Under the pieces are notes generated by a model. It saw only the letters and a program-made list of their open reading frames with translations. It did not search any database and had not been told where the DNA came from. DNA of 64,000 nt from Anaerolineae bacterium (GTDB taxonomy: Bacteria > Chloroflexota > Anaerolineae > Aggregatilineales > Phototrophicaceae): positions 1 through 64,000 of the forward strand of contig JAJDXR010000073.1 in the NCBI GenBank assembly GCA_022823165.1, in the 5' to 3' direction. This document shows, piece after piece, positions 28,796 through 39,330 of this stretch. A program made the translations under genes and the position numbers. Each line of letters opens with the position of its first letter. Position 1 is the stretch's first letter.

Positions 28796-30045
28796 TAGGC
28801 CTGAACATGCTGCGCAAAGTCGTCGGGAAAGTGACGAATGGTGTGAATAATAGGATTGGCGGCGAAATCACCCAGCGCGCAGAGCGTGGCGCCAGCCATA
28901 TTCTCGGCGACATCGGCGATGCGCTTGACATCTTCCGCGCTACCCCGCCCGTCCAAAATTCGGTCGATCACTTTATCCAGCCAGTAGGTGCCTTCGCGGC
29001 AGGGCGTGCACTTGCCGCAACTTTCATGGGCGAAGAATTTGGTAACTTTCGAGGCCACCCAGGTGATATCGACGCTCTCGTCCATGATAATGATCGAGGC
29101 CGAGCCGATAATCGTGCCGATGTCGGCCGTGTGTTCGTAGGACATCGGCGTGTCGAGCACTTCGTCGCTCAAGGGCACGATGGGCCCCGAGCCGCCCGAC
29201 GGCAGCATCGCCTTGAAGGGGCGGTTGTCGTGCAGAGGGCCGCCGGCGTGGTCGAAGAGCAACTCGCGGAAAGTCGCGCCCATGGGCAATTCATAATTGC
29301 CCGGCCGCTTGACATGGCCGCTGACGCAGTAGATTTTGGGGCCCGCGCTCTGCTCCGTGCCAATGGCTTTGAAGGCCTCAGCGCCCTCGCGCATGATGAA
29401 GGGGACGTTGGCCAGCGTTTCGACATTGTTGACGACCGTGGCTTCCTTATATAGACCGCCACCCTTCTGCGCCGGGAAAGGCGGGCGCACCCGCGGCTGG
29501 CCCAGGTAGCCTTCCAGGCTGTTGAGCAAGGCGCTCTCTTCGCCGCAGATGTAAGCGCCGGCGCCAAGATGCGTATACACTTCACAATCGTAACCGGAGC
29601 CGAGGATGTTCCGCCCGACCATATTCCGCTCGCGCAGCGCCTCAATGCAGGCGTCCAATTGATCGCCGATATCCCAAAATTCGCCGCGCAGATAAATGTA
29701 GACTGCTTTGGCTTGTATGGCGTAAGCGCAGATCAGCGATCCTTCGATCAATTGATAGGGGTTCTCTTCCATGATTTCGCGGTCTTTGAAAGTACCGGTC
29801 TCGCTTTCATCGGCATTGACCGTGACGTATTTGACCGGTTCATGCTGGGGGATGAAGCTCCATTTTACGCCGGTGGGGAAGCCGGCGCCCCCGCGCCCGC
29901 GCAAGCCGGAAGCCTTGACCACATCAATGACTTCGGCCGGCGTCATGGCCAGCGCCCGCTTCAAACCAGTGAAGCCGTCGTGCCGTTCATAAGTCGCCAG
30001 CTCTTTGATATTGGCTATGTCGCGACCGCGTAAGAGAATGTGCAT
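28795..30045 (-). CDS. nuoF: NADH:quinone oxidoreductase subunit F
   Basis: 416 residues. NADH and FMN site: GLRGRGGAGFPTGVKW, with the flavin loop VNADESETGTFKDR and GAYICGEESALLNSLEG; the N3 4Fe-4S cluster is SCGKCTPCREGTYW. Binds NADH and passes two electrons to FMN. Full length. Weak ribosome site; 48 bases after nuoE. Confidence 0.97.
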   Translation of the reverse strand: MHILLRGRDIANIKELATYERHDGFTGLKRALAMTPAEVIDVVKASGLRGRGGAGFPTGVKWSFIPQHEPVKYVTVNADESETGTFKDREIMEENPYQLIEGSLICAYAIQAKAVYIYLRGEFWDIGDQLDACIEALRERNMVGRNILGSGYDCEVYTHLGAGAYICGEESALLNSLEGYLGQPRVRPPFPAQKGGGLYKEATVVNNVETLANVPFIMREGAEAFKAIGTEQSAGPKIYCVSGHVKRPGNYELPMGATFRELLFDHAGGPLHDNRPFKAMLPSGGSGPIVPLSDEVLDTPMSYEHTADIGTIIGSASIIIMDESVDITWVASKVTKFFAHESCGKCTPCREGTYWLDKVIDRILDGRGSAEDVKRIADVAENMAGATLCALGDFAANPIIHTIRHFPDDFAQHVQA

Positions 30046-30093
30046 AATCGTCTCGGATTCCTTTGTTCCCGCGCTTCCAGCCCAGCCTGCGGA

Positions 30094-30606
30094 TTACTCG
30101 TCCGCTAAAACGGGCTGCGCCGCTTCCTGCCGCCATTTGGCCAGCAGTTCGCGCATCTTGTCTTGATCGAGATTCTCGACATAGCGGAAGTTGCACTGCA
30201 GCATGGGCGCCTTGTCACAAGCGGCCAAGCACATAACATGCTCGACGGTAAAGAGGCCGTCTTCGCTGGTGGCGCCGTCTTCAACACCCAACTCGGCTTT
30301 CAGCCAATCGTAGAATTCATCGGCGCCGCTGAGGGCGCAGGGCAAGTCCGTGCAAACGTGCAGCCAGTATTTACCTTTGGGCTTTTCCGAGTACATGGTA
30401 TAGAAGCCGGCGATCGATTTGACCTGGGTCGGATCCAGATTCAGAATCTCCGCCACTTCGCTAATGCCGTCGCTGTTCACCCATCCGTACTCTTCTTGGG
30501 CGATATAAAGCAGCGGCATCACCGCCGAGCGCTTGGTCTCGTATTTGGCCAGGTGATGATTGACGCGCGCTTCGTATTTCGGATTGCCGATGATCGCCAT
30601 GCTCAT
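30094..30606 (-). CDS. nuoE: NADH:quinone oxidoreductase subunit E
   Basis: 170 residues with the thioredoxin-like 2Fe-2S fold: VCTDLPCALSG and EHVMCLAACDKAPML carry the four Cys. Pairs with NuoF. AAGGAAC precedes ATG 30606. A spacer of 95 bases separates it from nuoD, the longest gap inside the operon after that between nuoJ and nuoI. Confidence 0.96.
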   Translation of the reverse strand: MSMAIIGNPKYEARVNHHLAKYETKRSAVMPLLYIAQEEYGWVNSDGISEVAEILNLDPTQVKSIAGFYTMYSEKPKGKYWLHVCTDLPCALSGADEFYDWLKAELGVEDGATSEDGLFTVEHVMCLAACDKAPMLQCNFRYVENLDQDKMRELLAKWRQEAAQPVLADE

Positions 30607-30701
30607 TGTTCCTTCGCAAAGGGATTCCCTGCATCAGCGCGGGAATCCAGGCCTTGATCCTTATTACTGACTATTACTGACTGCTCCTATGCAGCCGGTC
30701 T

Positions 30702-31970
30702 TTAGCGGTCGCAATCGCCCAGGACGATATCGACGCTGCCGATAATCGCGACCATATCCGCCAGCAAATAGCCCTTTGCCATCACCGGCAGGGCGCTGAT
30801 ATGAATAAATGACGGCGTCTTAAAATGCACCCGCCGCGGTTTGTTGCCGCCCGTTCCATGGATATAGCAGCCGATCTCGCCGCGCGGGCTTTCGATGGCA
30901 TTGTAGATCTCTTCATCCGGCGCGTCATAGCCATAAGTCCAAAGCTTGAAATGGTGAATGACGGCTTCCATGCTTTGGCCCAATTCGCTGCGCAGCGGCG
31001 GGCAATACTTGCGATTTTCGGAGCGATAAGGACCCGTCACGCGCTCCAGCCGCTCCACCGCCTGGTTCAAGATCTTCATACTTTCGCGGAATTCCTGAAT
31101 ACGAATCAGATAGCGGTCGTAGACATCGCCATGTTCGCCCAGCGGCACATTGAAATCGTAGGTCTCGTAACCGCTGTAGGGCTGCGCCTTGCGCAAATCC
31201 CAGTTGACGCCGCTGCCGCGCAGAGCCGGTCCCGTCAAGCCGTAAGCCAGGGCCACATCAGGCTCGATAACGCCGACGCCTTGCGCGCGATCCTTCCAAA
31301 TCGGGTTCTGCGTCAGCAGCGCTTCGTAGTCGTCGACCTTGCCGGGAAAATCAATCAGGAATTGCTTGAGGGTGGGCAGAAAATCGTCCGGCACATCGCG
31401 CCAGACGCCGCCCGGGCGTATGTAGCTGCTCATCATACGCTGCCCGGAGAGCATCTCGAACATACCCAGAATGCGTTCGCGCTCGCGGAAGGCGTAGAGC
31501 AAAACGCTCATGGCGCCCATGTCGATGGCGTGCGTTCCCAGCCAGACGAGATGGCTGGCGCAGCGCGCCAGCTCGAGGCAAACGACGCGGATAATCTGGC
31601 CGCGCTCGGGCACATCCAGATCCAGCAGCTTTTCGACCGCCGCCGCGTAAGCCATGTTGTTGGACATGGGCGACAGATAATCCATGCGGTCGGTCAGCGG
31701 CAAAGCTTTTTCGTAGCTTTTGTCTTCAACCGACTTTTCGATACCGGTGTGCAGGAAGCCGACATCGGGCAAGCAGGAGACGATTTGCTCGCCGTCCAGC
31801 TCCAGCAGCAGGCGCAGCACCCCATGCGTACTGGGATGATGCGGACCCATGTTGAGCAGCATGGTCTCGCCCGTGATGGCGCGCTCGGAGACCAAGCCGC
31901 GCAACTGATCCAGGTTGCCTTCCCAGCTGCGCTGTTCTTCTATCGACTGCGGTGGTGTCGCAACTGCCAT
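30702..31970 (-). CDS. nuoD: NADH:quinone oxidoreductase subunit D
   Basis: 422 residues, 49 kDa subunit. Includes MGPHHPSTHGVLRLLLELDGE with the quinone-site His, and the C-terminal VLGDCDR signature close. Separate from nuoC, unlike E. coli where they are fused. Ribosome site GAGGACGG. Forms the quinone-binding pocket with NuoB. Confidence 0.97.
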   Translation of the reverse strand: MAVATPPQSIEEQRSWEGNLDQLRGLVSERAITGETMLLNMGPHHPSTHGVLRLLLELDGEQIVSCLPDVGFLHTGIEKSVEDKSYEKALPLTDRMDYLSPMSNNMAYAAAVEKLLDLDVPERGQIIRVVCLELARCASHLVWLGTHAIDMGAMSVLLYAFRERERILGMFEMLSGQRMMSSYIRPGGVWRDVPDDFLPTLKQFLIDFPGKVDDYEALLTQNPIWKDRAQGVGVIEPDVALAYGLTGPALRGSGVNWDLRKAQPYSGYETYDFNVPLGEHGDVYDRYLIRIQEFRESMKILNQAVERLERVTGPYRSENRKYCPPLRSELGQSMEAVIHHFKLWTYGYDAPDEEIYNAIESPRGEIGCYIHGTGGNKPRRVHFKTPSFIHISALPVMAKGYLLADMVAIIGSVDIVLGDCDR

Positions 31971-31984
31971 ACCGTCCTCGGAGC

Positions 31985-32560
31985 CTAGTTTGTCGCGAAG
32001 GGCTTGTGCTTGCGGATTTCCGCTTCATTAAAGGAAAAGGCAACTGTCTCCTTGCCCAGGGGATAATCGCGCCGATGCGGGTGGCCGTGCCAGTCTTCGG
32101 GCATGAGCAGCCGCCGTGGATCGGGGTGCCCCTCAAAGACGATGCCCATCAAATCAGCGATTTCGCGCTCGAGCCAATTGGCCGCGGGCCAGACGACTGT
32201 CGCCGTCGGCAAGCGCGGATCCTCTTCCGCCGCGAAAGTTTTCAGGCGCAGGCGGCGGTTGTACAACATCGACAAGACGTGATACGAAACCCCGAAGCGT
32301 TCCGGCCGGAAGCCTAGCGCGCCGCCGTCAAAGCGTTCGCCATAGTCATTGGGATAATAATCCACCGCGCTGACGTCCGACAGCATGTTGTAGACCAGCC
32401 CGGGGCTGACGCGCAGGAAGTCCAGCGCTTCGGGCGTCCGCTCGGCTTCAAGCACGAGGGTCGTTTCCCCGCGAAATTCCTTGACGTGCAGCAGGGCTTC
32501 GCCAAAGGCTTCACGTACTGCGGCGACCGGATCTCTTGCTGCCGGGATTTCCATTCCCAT
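31985..32560 (-). CDS. nuoC: NADH:quinone oxidoreductase subunit C
   Basis: 191 residues from ATG 32560, chosen because AAGGA lies 5-8 bases before it; a further upstream ATG (32626) would overlap nuoB and add a basic, non-family stretch. The 30 kDa signature is at REIADLMGIVFEGHPDPRRLLMPEDW with RRDYPLG. 14 bases before nuoD. Confidence 0.95.
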   Translation of the reverse strand: MGMEIPAARDPVAAVREAFGEALLHVKEFRGETTLVLEAERTPEALDFLRVSPGLVYNMLSDVSAVDYYPNDYGERFDGGALGFRPERFGVSYHVLSMLYNRRLRLKTFAAEEDPRLPTATVVWPAANWLEREIADLMGIVFEGHPDPRRLLMPEDWHGHPHRRDYPLGKETVAFSFNEAEIRKHKPFATN

Positions 32561-32609
32561 GCCGTCCTTATAGTCTCGTCGTCTTCGTCTCGTCGTCAGC
32601 GAGCGCGCA

Positions 32610-33092
32610 TCAAGCCCAATCGGCAATGCGTTCGCTTCTGACTTTCTCGTGCAGGGTCAGAATGCCATGCAAAAGTTGCTCCGGCCGTGGCGGGCAGCCC
32701 GCGATATAGACATCGACCGGGATGATCTCGTCAACGCCTTGCACGATGGCGTAATTGTTGTAGACGCCGCCGCAGGATGCGCAGTCGCCCATGGAGATGA
32801 CCCACTTGGGCTCCGCCATTTGGTCGTAAAGCTGGCGAACCACCGGCGCCATTTTCCGTGTCAAGCGGCCTGATACGATAAGCAGGTCGGCCTGACGGGG
32901 CGTGGCGCGGTTCAGCTCCATGCCGAAGCGCGACAGATCATAGCTGGAAGCCTGCGAGCTCATGTATTCGATGGCGCAGCAGGCCAAGCCAAAGAGCAGC
33001 GGCCACATAGCGCCGGTGCGCGCCCAGTTGACAGCTTGCTCAACAGTGGTGGTGACGACGCCCATGTTTCCGAGCTTGGAACTTACTCCCAT
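32610..33092 (-). CDS. nuoB: NADH:quinone oxidoreductase subunit B
   Basis: 160 residues from ATG 33092 (AAAGGCGG ahead); an ATG at 33113 would overlap nuoA by 31 bases. N2 cluster ligands are seen as the tandem Cys in [20 protein letters not shown] and AGCPPRPE. This subunit gives electrons to quinone. Overlaps nuoA by 10 bases. Confidence 0.96.
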   Translation of the reverse strand: MGVSSKLGNMGVVTTTVEQAVNWARTGAMWPLLFGLACCAIEYMSSQASSYDLSRFGMELNRATPRQADLLIVSGRLTRKMAPVVRQLYDQMAEPKWVISMGDCASCGGVYNNYAIVQGVDEIIPVDVYIAGCPPRPEQLLHGILTLHEKVRSERIADWA

Positions 33093-33445
33093 TCCAAACC
33101 GCCTTTCTTCCACTCGTAGATGAAGCCGACAATCAAAATCAGGGTAAAGACCGCCATGACTACGAGACCGTAAGCGCCCAGATCACGCATTGATACCGCC
33201 CAAGGCAAGAAGAATATCACCTCGATGTCGAATATGATGAAGAGCACCGCCACCAAATAAAACTTGACGGGCAGCCGGCGGGTGGCGGGACCGATCGGCT
33301 TCATGCCGCTTTCGTATGGCACGGACTTGCGGTAGCTTGGCCGCCGCGGCCCCATAACACGCGAGATATTGGCGATTATCATTGCCAGGACGACGGAAAT
33401 GACCAGCAGCGCAGTCACAGGACCAAATTCAAGGACGGTCGACAT
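33083..33445 (-). CDS. nuoA: NADH:quinone oxidoreductase subunit A
   Basis: 120 residues from ATG 33445, the usual length. An in-frame ATG at 33520 would add 25 residues but lies upstream of the inferred transcription start, so it is rejected. Three helices, with YESGMKPIG and [12 protein letters not shown], the acidic residues of the family. First gene of the operon. The ribosome site is weak. Confidence 0.94.
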   Translation of the reverse strand: MSTVLEFGPVTALLVISVVLAMIIANISRVMGPRRPSYRKSVPYESGMKPIGPATRRLPVKFYLVAVLFIIFDIEVIFFLPWAVSMRDLGAYGLVVMAVFTLILIVGFIYEWKKGGLEWE

Positions 33446-33491
33446 AGGGTCTAAACCATTTGTGCTTTTTGGAACAAAGCCAATGCCAGAG

Positions 33492-33520
33492 AGATTAGCA
33501 TAGATTTCAGGCAAAATCAA
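33492..33520 (-). promoter_or_regulatory. nuo operon promoter
   Basis: On the minus strand TTGATT (33515-33520) and TAATCT (33492-33497) are separated by 17 bases, about 45 bases before nuoA ATG 33445. Confidence 0.55.
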
Positions 33521-33768
33521 GCAAGCCTGGGTGTGGATTTTCGACCCGATATTCTAGGCTCAAGTTCTGCCTGCGCCGATGGCTTTTCGAATAGGGATGC
33601 GCCGGCGCCAAAACTTAAGGCTTCCGGGCTAGCCCTGAGCCGGAAACTCCAGTGCAATCGCAGCAGAGTATTTTAACTACCGAGTACACAGAAGTAGATG
33701 CAAGTAAGTTATGCGAAAAAGAACAGCATTCGCACGAGCGCTATCGCCCGCATTTATTCAAACGGCAG

Positions 33769-33789
33769 GGGCGACCCGGTGGGTCGCCC
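33769..33789. repeat. Short palindromic intergenic repeat, copy 5
   Basis: GGGCGACCC / GGGTCGCCC, perfect 9-base arms around GGT. Confidence 0.7.
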
Positions 33790-34023
33790 GTCGTTGAAAA
33801 AGAGCCACAAAGGCGCAGAGATTTTCTCGGTGTACTCGCTGTACTCGATGGTTAAAATCCCTGTCGAATATCCGCGCTTACAAATTCAAATTATTTTGTT
33901 GCGCTTACAGAGGGCACAGAGTTTTTTCGCGGATACGCGATAAATACTGATGATCTAGGGGCGTTTGACCTGCTGTGTCTACGCGCAGAGCTGAAACGTC
34001 CGCGATGTCCATACAAATTTTGT

Positions 34024-34044
34024 GGGCGACTCACCGAGTCGCCC
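34024..34044. repeat. Short palindromic intergenic repeat, copy 6
   Basis: GGGCGACTC / GAGTCGCCC, perfect 9-base arms around ACC; the counterpart of 9462-9478 in copy A of the element (copy 4 of the palindrome family). Confidence 0.7.
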
Positions 34045-34243
34045 CTGCAAATCGCTAGAATTATGTTGCAATCGACATAAACTGATTCTGGCGCGGTTGC
34101 TCTGCGGAAACTCTGATGCCGCCTGAGCGGGCCGCCGAAGGGATGCCTGGAGATAAGCCAGCTGACATGCCATTTTCGCGCTGGCGGACGCGCCGCTTGC
34201 GATGCGCCCGCGCTTATGGGGTCTGCCTGTTGAGGCCCGCTAA

Positions 34244-37200
34244 CTAGCCTGCCCCCAAGCCCAGCAAGCCCGTCTCCGGCTGCGGACGGCGGGTTTGCTC
34301 ATCGTATTTGCCGAAGCGAATGACATCGCCACTGCCGGTAATCGCTTCCACCGACAAGCCCAGGCTCTGCAGTTCCTTGACCAACACACGGAAGCTGGTG
34401 GGGATGCCCGGCTCTTCAATCGGCTCGCCCTTGACGATGCTTTCGTAGGTCTTCACACGGCCCTGCACGTCATCGGACTTAACAGTCAGCATCTCTTGCA
34501 GGATGTGGGCGGCGCCGTAGGCTTCCAGCGCCCAGACTTCCATCTCGCCGAAGCGCTGCCCGCCGAATTGCGCCTTGCCGCCCAGCGGCTGCTGCGTGAC
34601 CAGGCTGTAGGGACCGGTTGAGCGGGCGTGCGCCTTGTCTTCAACCAGATGCGCCAGCTTGAGCATGTGCACATAGCCAACCGCCACGTGACGATCGAAG
34701 GGTTCGCCCGTCCGCCCGTCATAGAGCGTCTGTTTGCCATAGTGCGGCACGGGCTGGCCGGTTTCGAACATCACGCGATCGGCGATCTCGAAGAGTTCGC
34801 GCTGCGACAGATTATCCGCCAACTCAATGTCTTCGGTCGCGGTCTGCTGAATCCACAAGCGAATTGAGACTTCCAGCGCTTTCAAATCACGCGCATCGCG
34901 CGCCTCGGCGGATAACTCGCTGTTGTCATAGACCATGATCTCATCCGGGTCGTAGCCGGCTTCGCGCAGAATCTCGGCGGCAGCCACGCGGCGGACATAA
35001 ATCTGGTCGCGTTCCAGGATGATCGCTTCGTTGTCATAAAAGCCGGAATCACCGACTCTTTCGATCAGGTAGGCGCTGATGACGTGCACATCGTCATCGA
35101 AATCTTCCGGCGCCATGCCCACGGTTTCAGCCAGCCGCGCTTGATTCTCCCAAGCGCGCTCGGTCGTCAGCTTCCAGGCCCAGTCGATCATCCAGGCTCG
35201 ACCCAGCTCCGCTTGAATCTCGTGCTCCTTGACGCCGTCGAAAACCGGCGTAATGGCGCGGAAGCCCATGCGATCCGCCGCCCAGCCCAGATGCAGCTCC
35301 AGGATTTGGCCGATATTCATGCGGCTGGGCACACCCAGCGGGTTCAAGATGATCTCGACCGGTATCCCACCCTCAACGTATGGCATGTCTTCGACAGTAA
35401 CGATCTTGGAGATGACGCCCTTGTTGCCGTGACGCCCGGCCATCTTGTCGCCGACGGTCAGCTTGCGGCGCTGGGCCACGCTGACGCGCACCATCTTTTC
35501 GACGCCGGCCGGCAAATCAGGGTGCTCCTCACGGGTGAAAACTTTGACATCAATGACTTTGCCGCGATCGCCATGCGGCAGGCGCAAGGACGAATCTCTG
35601 ACCTCCCGCGCCTGCTCGCCGAAGATAGCGCGCAGCAGCTTTTCTTCAGGAGACAGCTCTTTCTCGCCTTTGGGTGTGATTTTGCCCACAAGAATATCGT
35701 TGGGGCCGACTTCGGCGCCGATGCGCACGATGCCGTGTTCATCGAGGTCTTTGAGCGCGTCTTCGCCGACATTGGGAATATCGTATGTGATGTCCTCGGG
35801 TCCCAGCTTGGTGTCCCGGGCTTCAATCTCGTGCTTTTCGATGTGAATGCTGGTGAACTTGTCCTTCCGCAGCATATCTTCGCTGACCAGCAAAGCGTCT
35901 TCGTAGTTGCCGCCATCCCAGGACAGGAAACAAGTCAGTACATCATGACCCAGCGCCAGATGCCCGTCATAAGTGGACGAACTGTCGGCGATAATATCAC
36001 CCGGCTTAATCATGTCGCCCTTGCGCACGACGGGCCGCTGGTCGATGCAAGTCGACTGATTCGACCGTTCGTATTTGCGCAGTTGGAAAGTTTGCTCGTC
36101 GCCGTCTTCCGCGCGCGCAATCACGCGATGCCCTTGCACGCTGATGACTTCGGCGCTGATGTCTGATACCAGCACTTGACCGCTGTCCGAAGCCGCTTGG
36201 CGCTCCATGCCGGTGCTGACCACCGAGACATCCGGCGTCAGCAGCGGCACCGCTTGCCGCTGCATATTCGAGCCCATAAGCGCGCGGTTGGCGGCATCAT
36301 GCGACAGAAAGGGAATCAAAGCGGCGCTGATGCCGACGATCTGACGCGGCGCAATGTCCATGTAGTCGATTCGCTGCGGCGGCACGGACAAGAAGCCTTG
36401 TTCATATCGCGCGGATACGCGCTTGGAGACAAACTGCTGCTGATCATCCAGCACGGCGTTGGCCTGGGCGATGATGAACTTGTCCTCGTTGTCAGCCGAC
36501 AGGTACTCGATGTCGTGGGTGGCGAAGGGCGTCACCGGCACGTCTTTGATTTTCATTAGCTTCAGACGGGTGACCAACTTCTTGTCGATGACCGTGCCTT
36601 CTTCAATGGCGACCTTGCCTTTGCTATTTTCGATGTCGTCGCGCAGGACGCGCCCGATCAGGTTAGGATCAGCTACCGCTATCGTGCTGTTCACTTTGCG
36701 ATAGGGCGTTTCGATGAAACCCAGTTCATTCACACGGGCGTAGCTGGCCAGGCGGCCAATCAAGCCGATATTCGGACCTTCCGGCGTTTCGATGGGGCAG
36801 ATGCGACCATAGTGGCTGTGGTGAACATCGCGGACGTCAAAGCCGGCGCGCTCCCGCCGCAAGCCGCCCGGTCCCAGCGCCGACAGCGTGCGTTTATGCG
36901 TCAACTCGGACAGCGGATTGGTCTGCTCCATGAATTGCGACAACTGCGACGAGCCGAAGAATTCGCGCACCGCCGCCACAATCGGCCGGATATTGACCAG
37001 TGAGACGGGCGTCAATTGTTCCGCCTCGCGGATGGACATGCGCTCCTTAACCACGCGTTCCATGCGCCGCAGGCCGATGCGCAGCTTGTTGCCGATCAAC
37101 TCGCCCACGGTCTTGACCCGCCGGTTGCCCAGGTGGTCAATGTCGTCTTTGGCGCGACCAGAGTTGTTGATGATGATCATGTGCTCGACCAGCTTAACGA

Positions 37201-38191
37201 TGTCGGACTTGGAAATGGTCCGGTGCGAGCGGTCGACAACGCCCTCGAGCCCCAGGCGCTGGTTTAACTTGTAGCGGCCGACGCGCTCCAAATCATAGCG
37301 CCTCTGGTCGAATAGCTGCCCGGCCAGGTACTCGCGCGCGTTTTCCAGCGTGGGCGGGTCGCCCGGGCGCATGCGGCGATAGAACTCAATCAAGGCGACC
37401 TCGGCCAGGGTCTGATTCTTCTTGACGTCCCAGACGGGTTCGTTCTTGATGGAGCTTTCGATAAATTTGTGCTCTTCGTTGGTGTCGATATCAGCGAATA
37501 ACGCCAGGATCTCCTCGTCTTCGCCGGTCTTGATAGGCGAAGCCGACGCCGGCAGCCCATCGTCGACGGCGGCCAACGCGCGCAGCAGGATTGTCACCGG
37601 AATGGTGCGCTTGCGATTGAACTTGATAGTGATATAGTCGGTCTTTTTCGTTTCGAATTCCATCCAGGCGCCGCGATCGGGGATCAATTTGGCGTTGGCG
37701 AGCGGACGTCCGGTTATGGGGTCTACCTCGGCGTCAAAATAAACGCCGGGCGAGCGTATCAGCTGGCTGACGACCACGCGCTCGGTACCATTGATGATGA
37801 AGGTGCCCTTCTCGGTCATCAGCGGGAATTCGCCCAAGAAGATATCCTGCTGGATAATCTCATCGCCTTGTTCATGATTCACCAACGCGACTTCGACATA
37901 CAGTGGCGCCGCATAGGACATATCGCGCTCAATGCACTCGTCGGGGTCAAACTTCGACGGCTCAAAGCGCGGCTTCAAATTGAAGTCTTTGGATTCCTGA
38001 ATGTTCCCCGGAAAATAGAGCGACAGATTTTTGTTGAAGCTCTGTATAGGATTGATCTCGTCGAAGAGCTCCAGCAGCCGCCCCCCATAGAGAAAGTCCT
38101 CAAAGGATTTCAACTGGATATCGATCAGCGACGGCAGTTCCTGGATGTCATGAGTTCGGGCATAATTCTTGACATTGTAATACTGTTTCAA
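34244..38191 (-). CDS. rpoB: RNA polymerase beta subunit
   Basis: 1315 residues, complete. Conserved blocks include [20 protein letters not shown] (rifampicin pocket), [16 protein letters not shown], the [15 protein letters not shown] block, [11 protein letters not shown] and the C-terminal [28 protein letters not shown]. The start is TTG (38189-38191) supported by AAGGAG 8 bases upstream; no better ATG begins the [12 protein letters not shown] sequence. rpoC does not follow: the next 720 bases are non-coding and then the nuo operon begins. rplJ/rplL are not upstream either. Confidence 0.97.
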   Translation of the reverse strand: MKQYYNVKNYARTHDIQELPSLIDIQLKSFEDFLYGGRLLELFDEINPIQSFNKNLSLYFPGNIQESKDFNLKPRFEPSKFDPDECIERDMSYAAPLYVEVALVNHEQGDEIIQQDIFLGEFPLMTEKGTFIINGTERVVVSQLIRSPGVYFDAEVDPITGRPLANAKLIPDRGAWMEFETKKTDYITIKFNRKRTIPVTILLRALAAVDDGLPASASPIKTGEDEEILALFADIDTNEEHKFIESSIKNEPVWDVKKNQTLAEVALIEFYRRMRPGDPPTLENAREYLAGQLFDQRRYDLERVGRYKLNQRLGLEGVVDRSHRTISKSDIVKLVEHMIIINNSGRAKDDIDHLGNRRVKTVGELIGNKLRIGLRRMERVVKERMSIREAEQLTPVSLVNIRPIVAAVREFFGSSQLSQFMEQTNPLSELTHKRTLSALGPGGLRRERAGFDVRDVHHSHYGRICPIETPEGPNIGLIGRLASYARVNELGFIETPYRKVNSTIAVADPNLIGRVLRDDIENSKGKVAIEEGTVIDKKLVTRLKLMKIKDVPVTPFATHDIEYLSADNEDKFIIAQANAVLDDQQQFVSKRVSARYEQGFLSVPPQRIDYMDIAPRQIVGISAALIPFLSHDAANRALMGSNMQRQAVPLLTPDVSVVSTGMERQAASDSGQVLVSDISAEVISVQGHRVIARAEDGDEQTFQLRKYERSNQSTCIDQRPVVRKGDMIKPGDIIADSSSTYDGHLALGHDVLTCFLSWDGGNYEDALLVSEDMLRKDKFTSIHIEKHEIEARDTKLGPEDITYDIPNVGEDALKDLDEHGIVRIGAEVGPNDILVGKITPKGEKELSPEEKLLRAIFGEQAREVRDSSLRLPHGDRGKVIDVKVFTREEHPDLPAGVEKMVRVSVAQRRKLTVGDKMAGRHGNKGVISKIVTVEDMPYVEGGIPVEIILNPLGVPSRMNIGQILELHLGWAADRMGFRAITPVFDGVKEHEIQAELGRAWMIDWAWKLTTERAWENQARLAETVGMAPEDFDDDVHVISAYLIERVGDSGFYDNEAIILERDQIYVRRVAAAEILREAGYDPDEIMVYDNSELSAEARDARDLKALEVSIRLWIQQTATEDIELADNLSQRELFEIADRVMFETGQPVPHYGKQTLYDGRTGEPFDRHVAVGYVHMLKLAHLVEDKAHARSTGPYSLVTQQPLGGKAQFGGQRFGEMEVWALEAYGAAHILQEMLTVKSDDVQGRVKTYESIVKGEPIEEPGIPTSFRVLVKELQSLGLSVEAITGSGDVIRFGKYDEQTRRPQPETGLLGLGAG

Positions 38192-38514
38192 GGCGGGGCT
38201 CCTTGGCTGAATAACTGAGCGGGCTGAGCGTGCAGGATGAAAACAAGAAAACCCCTACCCCGCCACAGCGCGGCGAAGCAAGGGACAGTTCAAGCGCATA
38301 CAAAACGAACAGTGCTTATGACCGATTGTCATGTATCCAATAAATTGTGACAGCAGGAGGACTGCAAGACAATAATTTACACCAGGCAAACGGTCTTGTC
38401 AAGGCAGACCTTAGCCCAGCCCAATATTCGAAGATGCCTGTCAAGATGATAGCATAGCGGCCAGCCTGCGCAAGCCTCCCTTGCCGCGAACCAGCCTATG
38501 AGAAAGTCGAACTT
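38192..38514. other. rpoB leader and divergent spacer
   Basis: 323 bases: the rpoB promoter at 38374-38402, then about 175 bases of leader that includes a GC-rich segment (38255-38275) followed on the minus strand by a T-rich stretch (GGGGTTTTCTTGTTTT), reminiscent of an attenuator but with a weak stem. The methyltransferase begins at 38515 on the other strand. Confidence 0.5.
38374..38402 (-). promoter_or_regulatory. rpoB promoter
   Basis: Minus strand TTGACA (38397-38402), a 17-base spacer, TAAATT (38374-38379). The -35 is perfect consensus. Transcription would start near 38367, leaving a leader of about 175 bases. Confidence 0.75.
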
Positions 38515-39330
38515 ATGACCCAGGACGCAAAGCCTAGCGCGGGACGCAGCGTGAAAACTCAGGTGCGGCAGCGATTCGGCGAAGTCGCGGCTAATTATCG
38601 CGACAGTCGCGTACACGCCGCGGGCGAAGACCTTGATCTAATGGTCGCTTCCGCCGCGCTCGACGCCGAAACGCAAGTATTGGACGCCGGCTGCGGCGCC
38701 GGCCACACCGCGCTGGCATTTGCTCCGCGCGCCGCCCGCGTAGTCGCCTGCGATTTCACCCCGGCCATGCTGGAGCAGGCGCGGACGCTGGCGCGGGAGC
38801 GCGACATCGACAATATCGAAACCCAGCTGGCGGATGTGGAGTACCTGCCCTTCCCCGCGCGCAGCTTTGATTTAGTCGTCACTCGTTACAGCGCGCATCA
38901 CTGGCTGCGGCCGCGGCGCGCGCTGGCGGAATTCCGCCGCTTGCTCAGAGACGAGGGCAAGCTCCTCATCAGCGACATCATGGCGCGCGAAGACTATGCC
39001 CAGGACAGCTTCTTGCAGACGATTGAGCTGCTGCGCGATCCATCACATGTGCGCGACTACCGCGTATCCGAGTGGCGGGCGCTGCTCGCCGAAGCCGGCT
39101 TCCAGTGCGAGCTGCTGCTGCGCTTCGACTTGAAGCTGCATTTCGCGACCTGGATCCGGCGCATGGCGGCGCCGCGGCAAAATGCCGAGATGATTTTGTC
39201 GCTGTTCAGCGGCGCGCCGGCGGATATCCGGGCTGGCTTCGGCTTGAGAGATGATATGGATCTGAGGACTGATGACTTGAGTTTCACGCTTCCGGGCGCG
39301 GTTTTACGCGCTACCCGGCGGCGGGATTAG
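38515..39330 (+). CDS. SAM-dependent methyltransferase
   Basis: 271 residues of class I methyltransferase type (UbiE/type 11). SAM-binding motif I VLDAGCGAGH (about 56-65), acidic motif II ACDFTP, motif DVEYLPFPARSFDLVVTRYSAHHW and the LLRDEGKLLISD motif. UbiE/COQ5-like pattern, so a quinone or small-molecule methylation is possible, but the substrate is unknown. Overlaps the convergent ABC-F gene by 4 bases (TTAG). Confidence 0.85.
   Translation: MTQDAKPSAGRSVKTQVRQRFGEVAANYRDSRVHAAGEDLDLMVASAALDAETQVLDAGCGAGHTALAFAPRAARVVACDFTPAMLEQARTLARERDIDNIETQLADVEYLPFPARSFDLVVTRYSAHHWLRPRRALAEFRRLLRDEGKLLISDIMAREDYAQDSFLQTIELLRDPSHVRDYRVSEWRALLAEAGFQCELLLRFDLKLHFATWIRRMAAPRQNAEMILSLFSGAPADIRAGFGLRDDMDLRTDDLSFTLPGAVLRATRRRD

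Larger units (their letters stand above)
33649..34105 (-). mobile_element. MITE-like element, copy B (larger, inverted)
   Basis: Ends 33649-33669 and 34085-34105 are inverted repeats agreeing at about 15 of 21 positions. The reverse complement of 33905-34105 matches copy A (9398 onward) at most positions over about 180 bases. Relative to copy A it has about 220 additional bases next to one end, including another palindrome (33769-33789). Non-coding. Confidence 0.7.
33521..34243. other. Intergenic region between nuoA and rpoB
   Basis: 723 bases without a gene, mostly the larger MITE-like element (33649-34105) with two palindromes. No rpoC, rpsL or other ribosomal gene is present. A broken hairpin at 33620-33645 (TTCCGG / CCGGAA) is too loose for a terminator, and I find no clear rho-independent terminator for rpoB in 34106-34243. 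Confidence 0.6.

Noticed and set aside
33649..34105. CRISPR-like array in the nuoA-rpoB gap
   Set aside because: Only two palindromes of different sequence, no regular repeat-spacer spacing, no cas genes.
35084..36166. Plus-strand frame of 360 codons inside rpoB
   Set aside because: Antisense shadow; the rpoB strand encodes conserved blocks throughout.
38192..38320. Ribosomal-protein-type autoregulatory leader before rpoB
   Set aside because: The GC-rich stem is short and imperfect; not enough to claim an attenuator.
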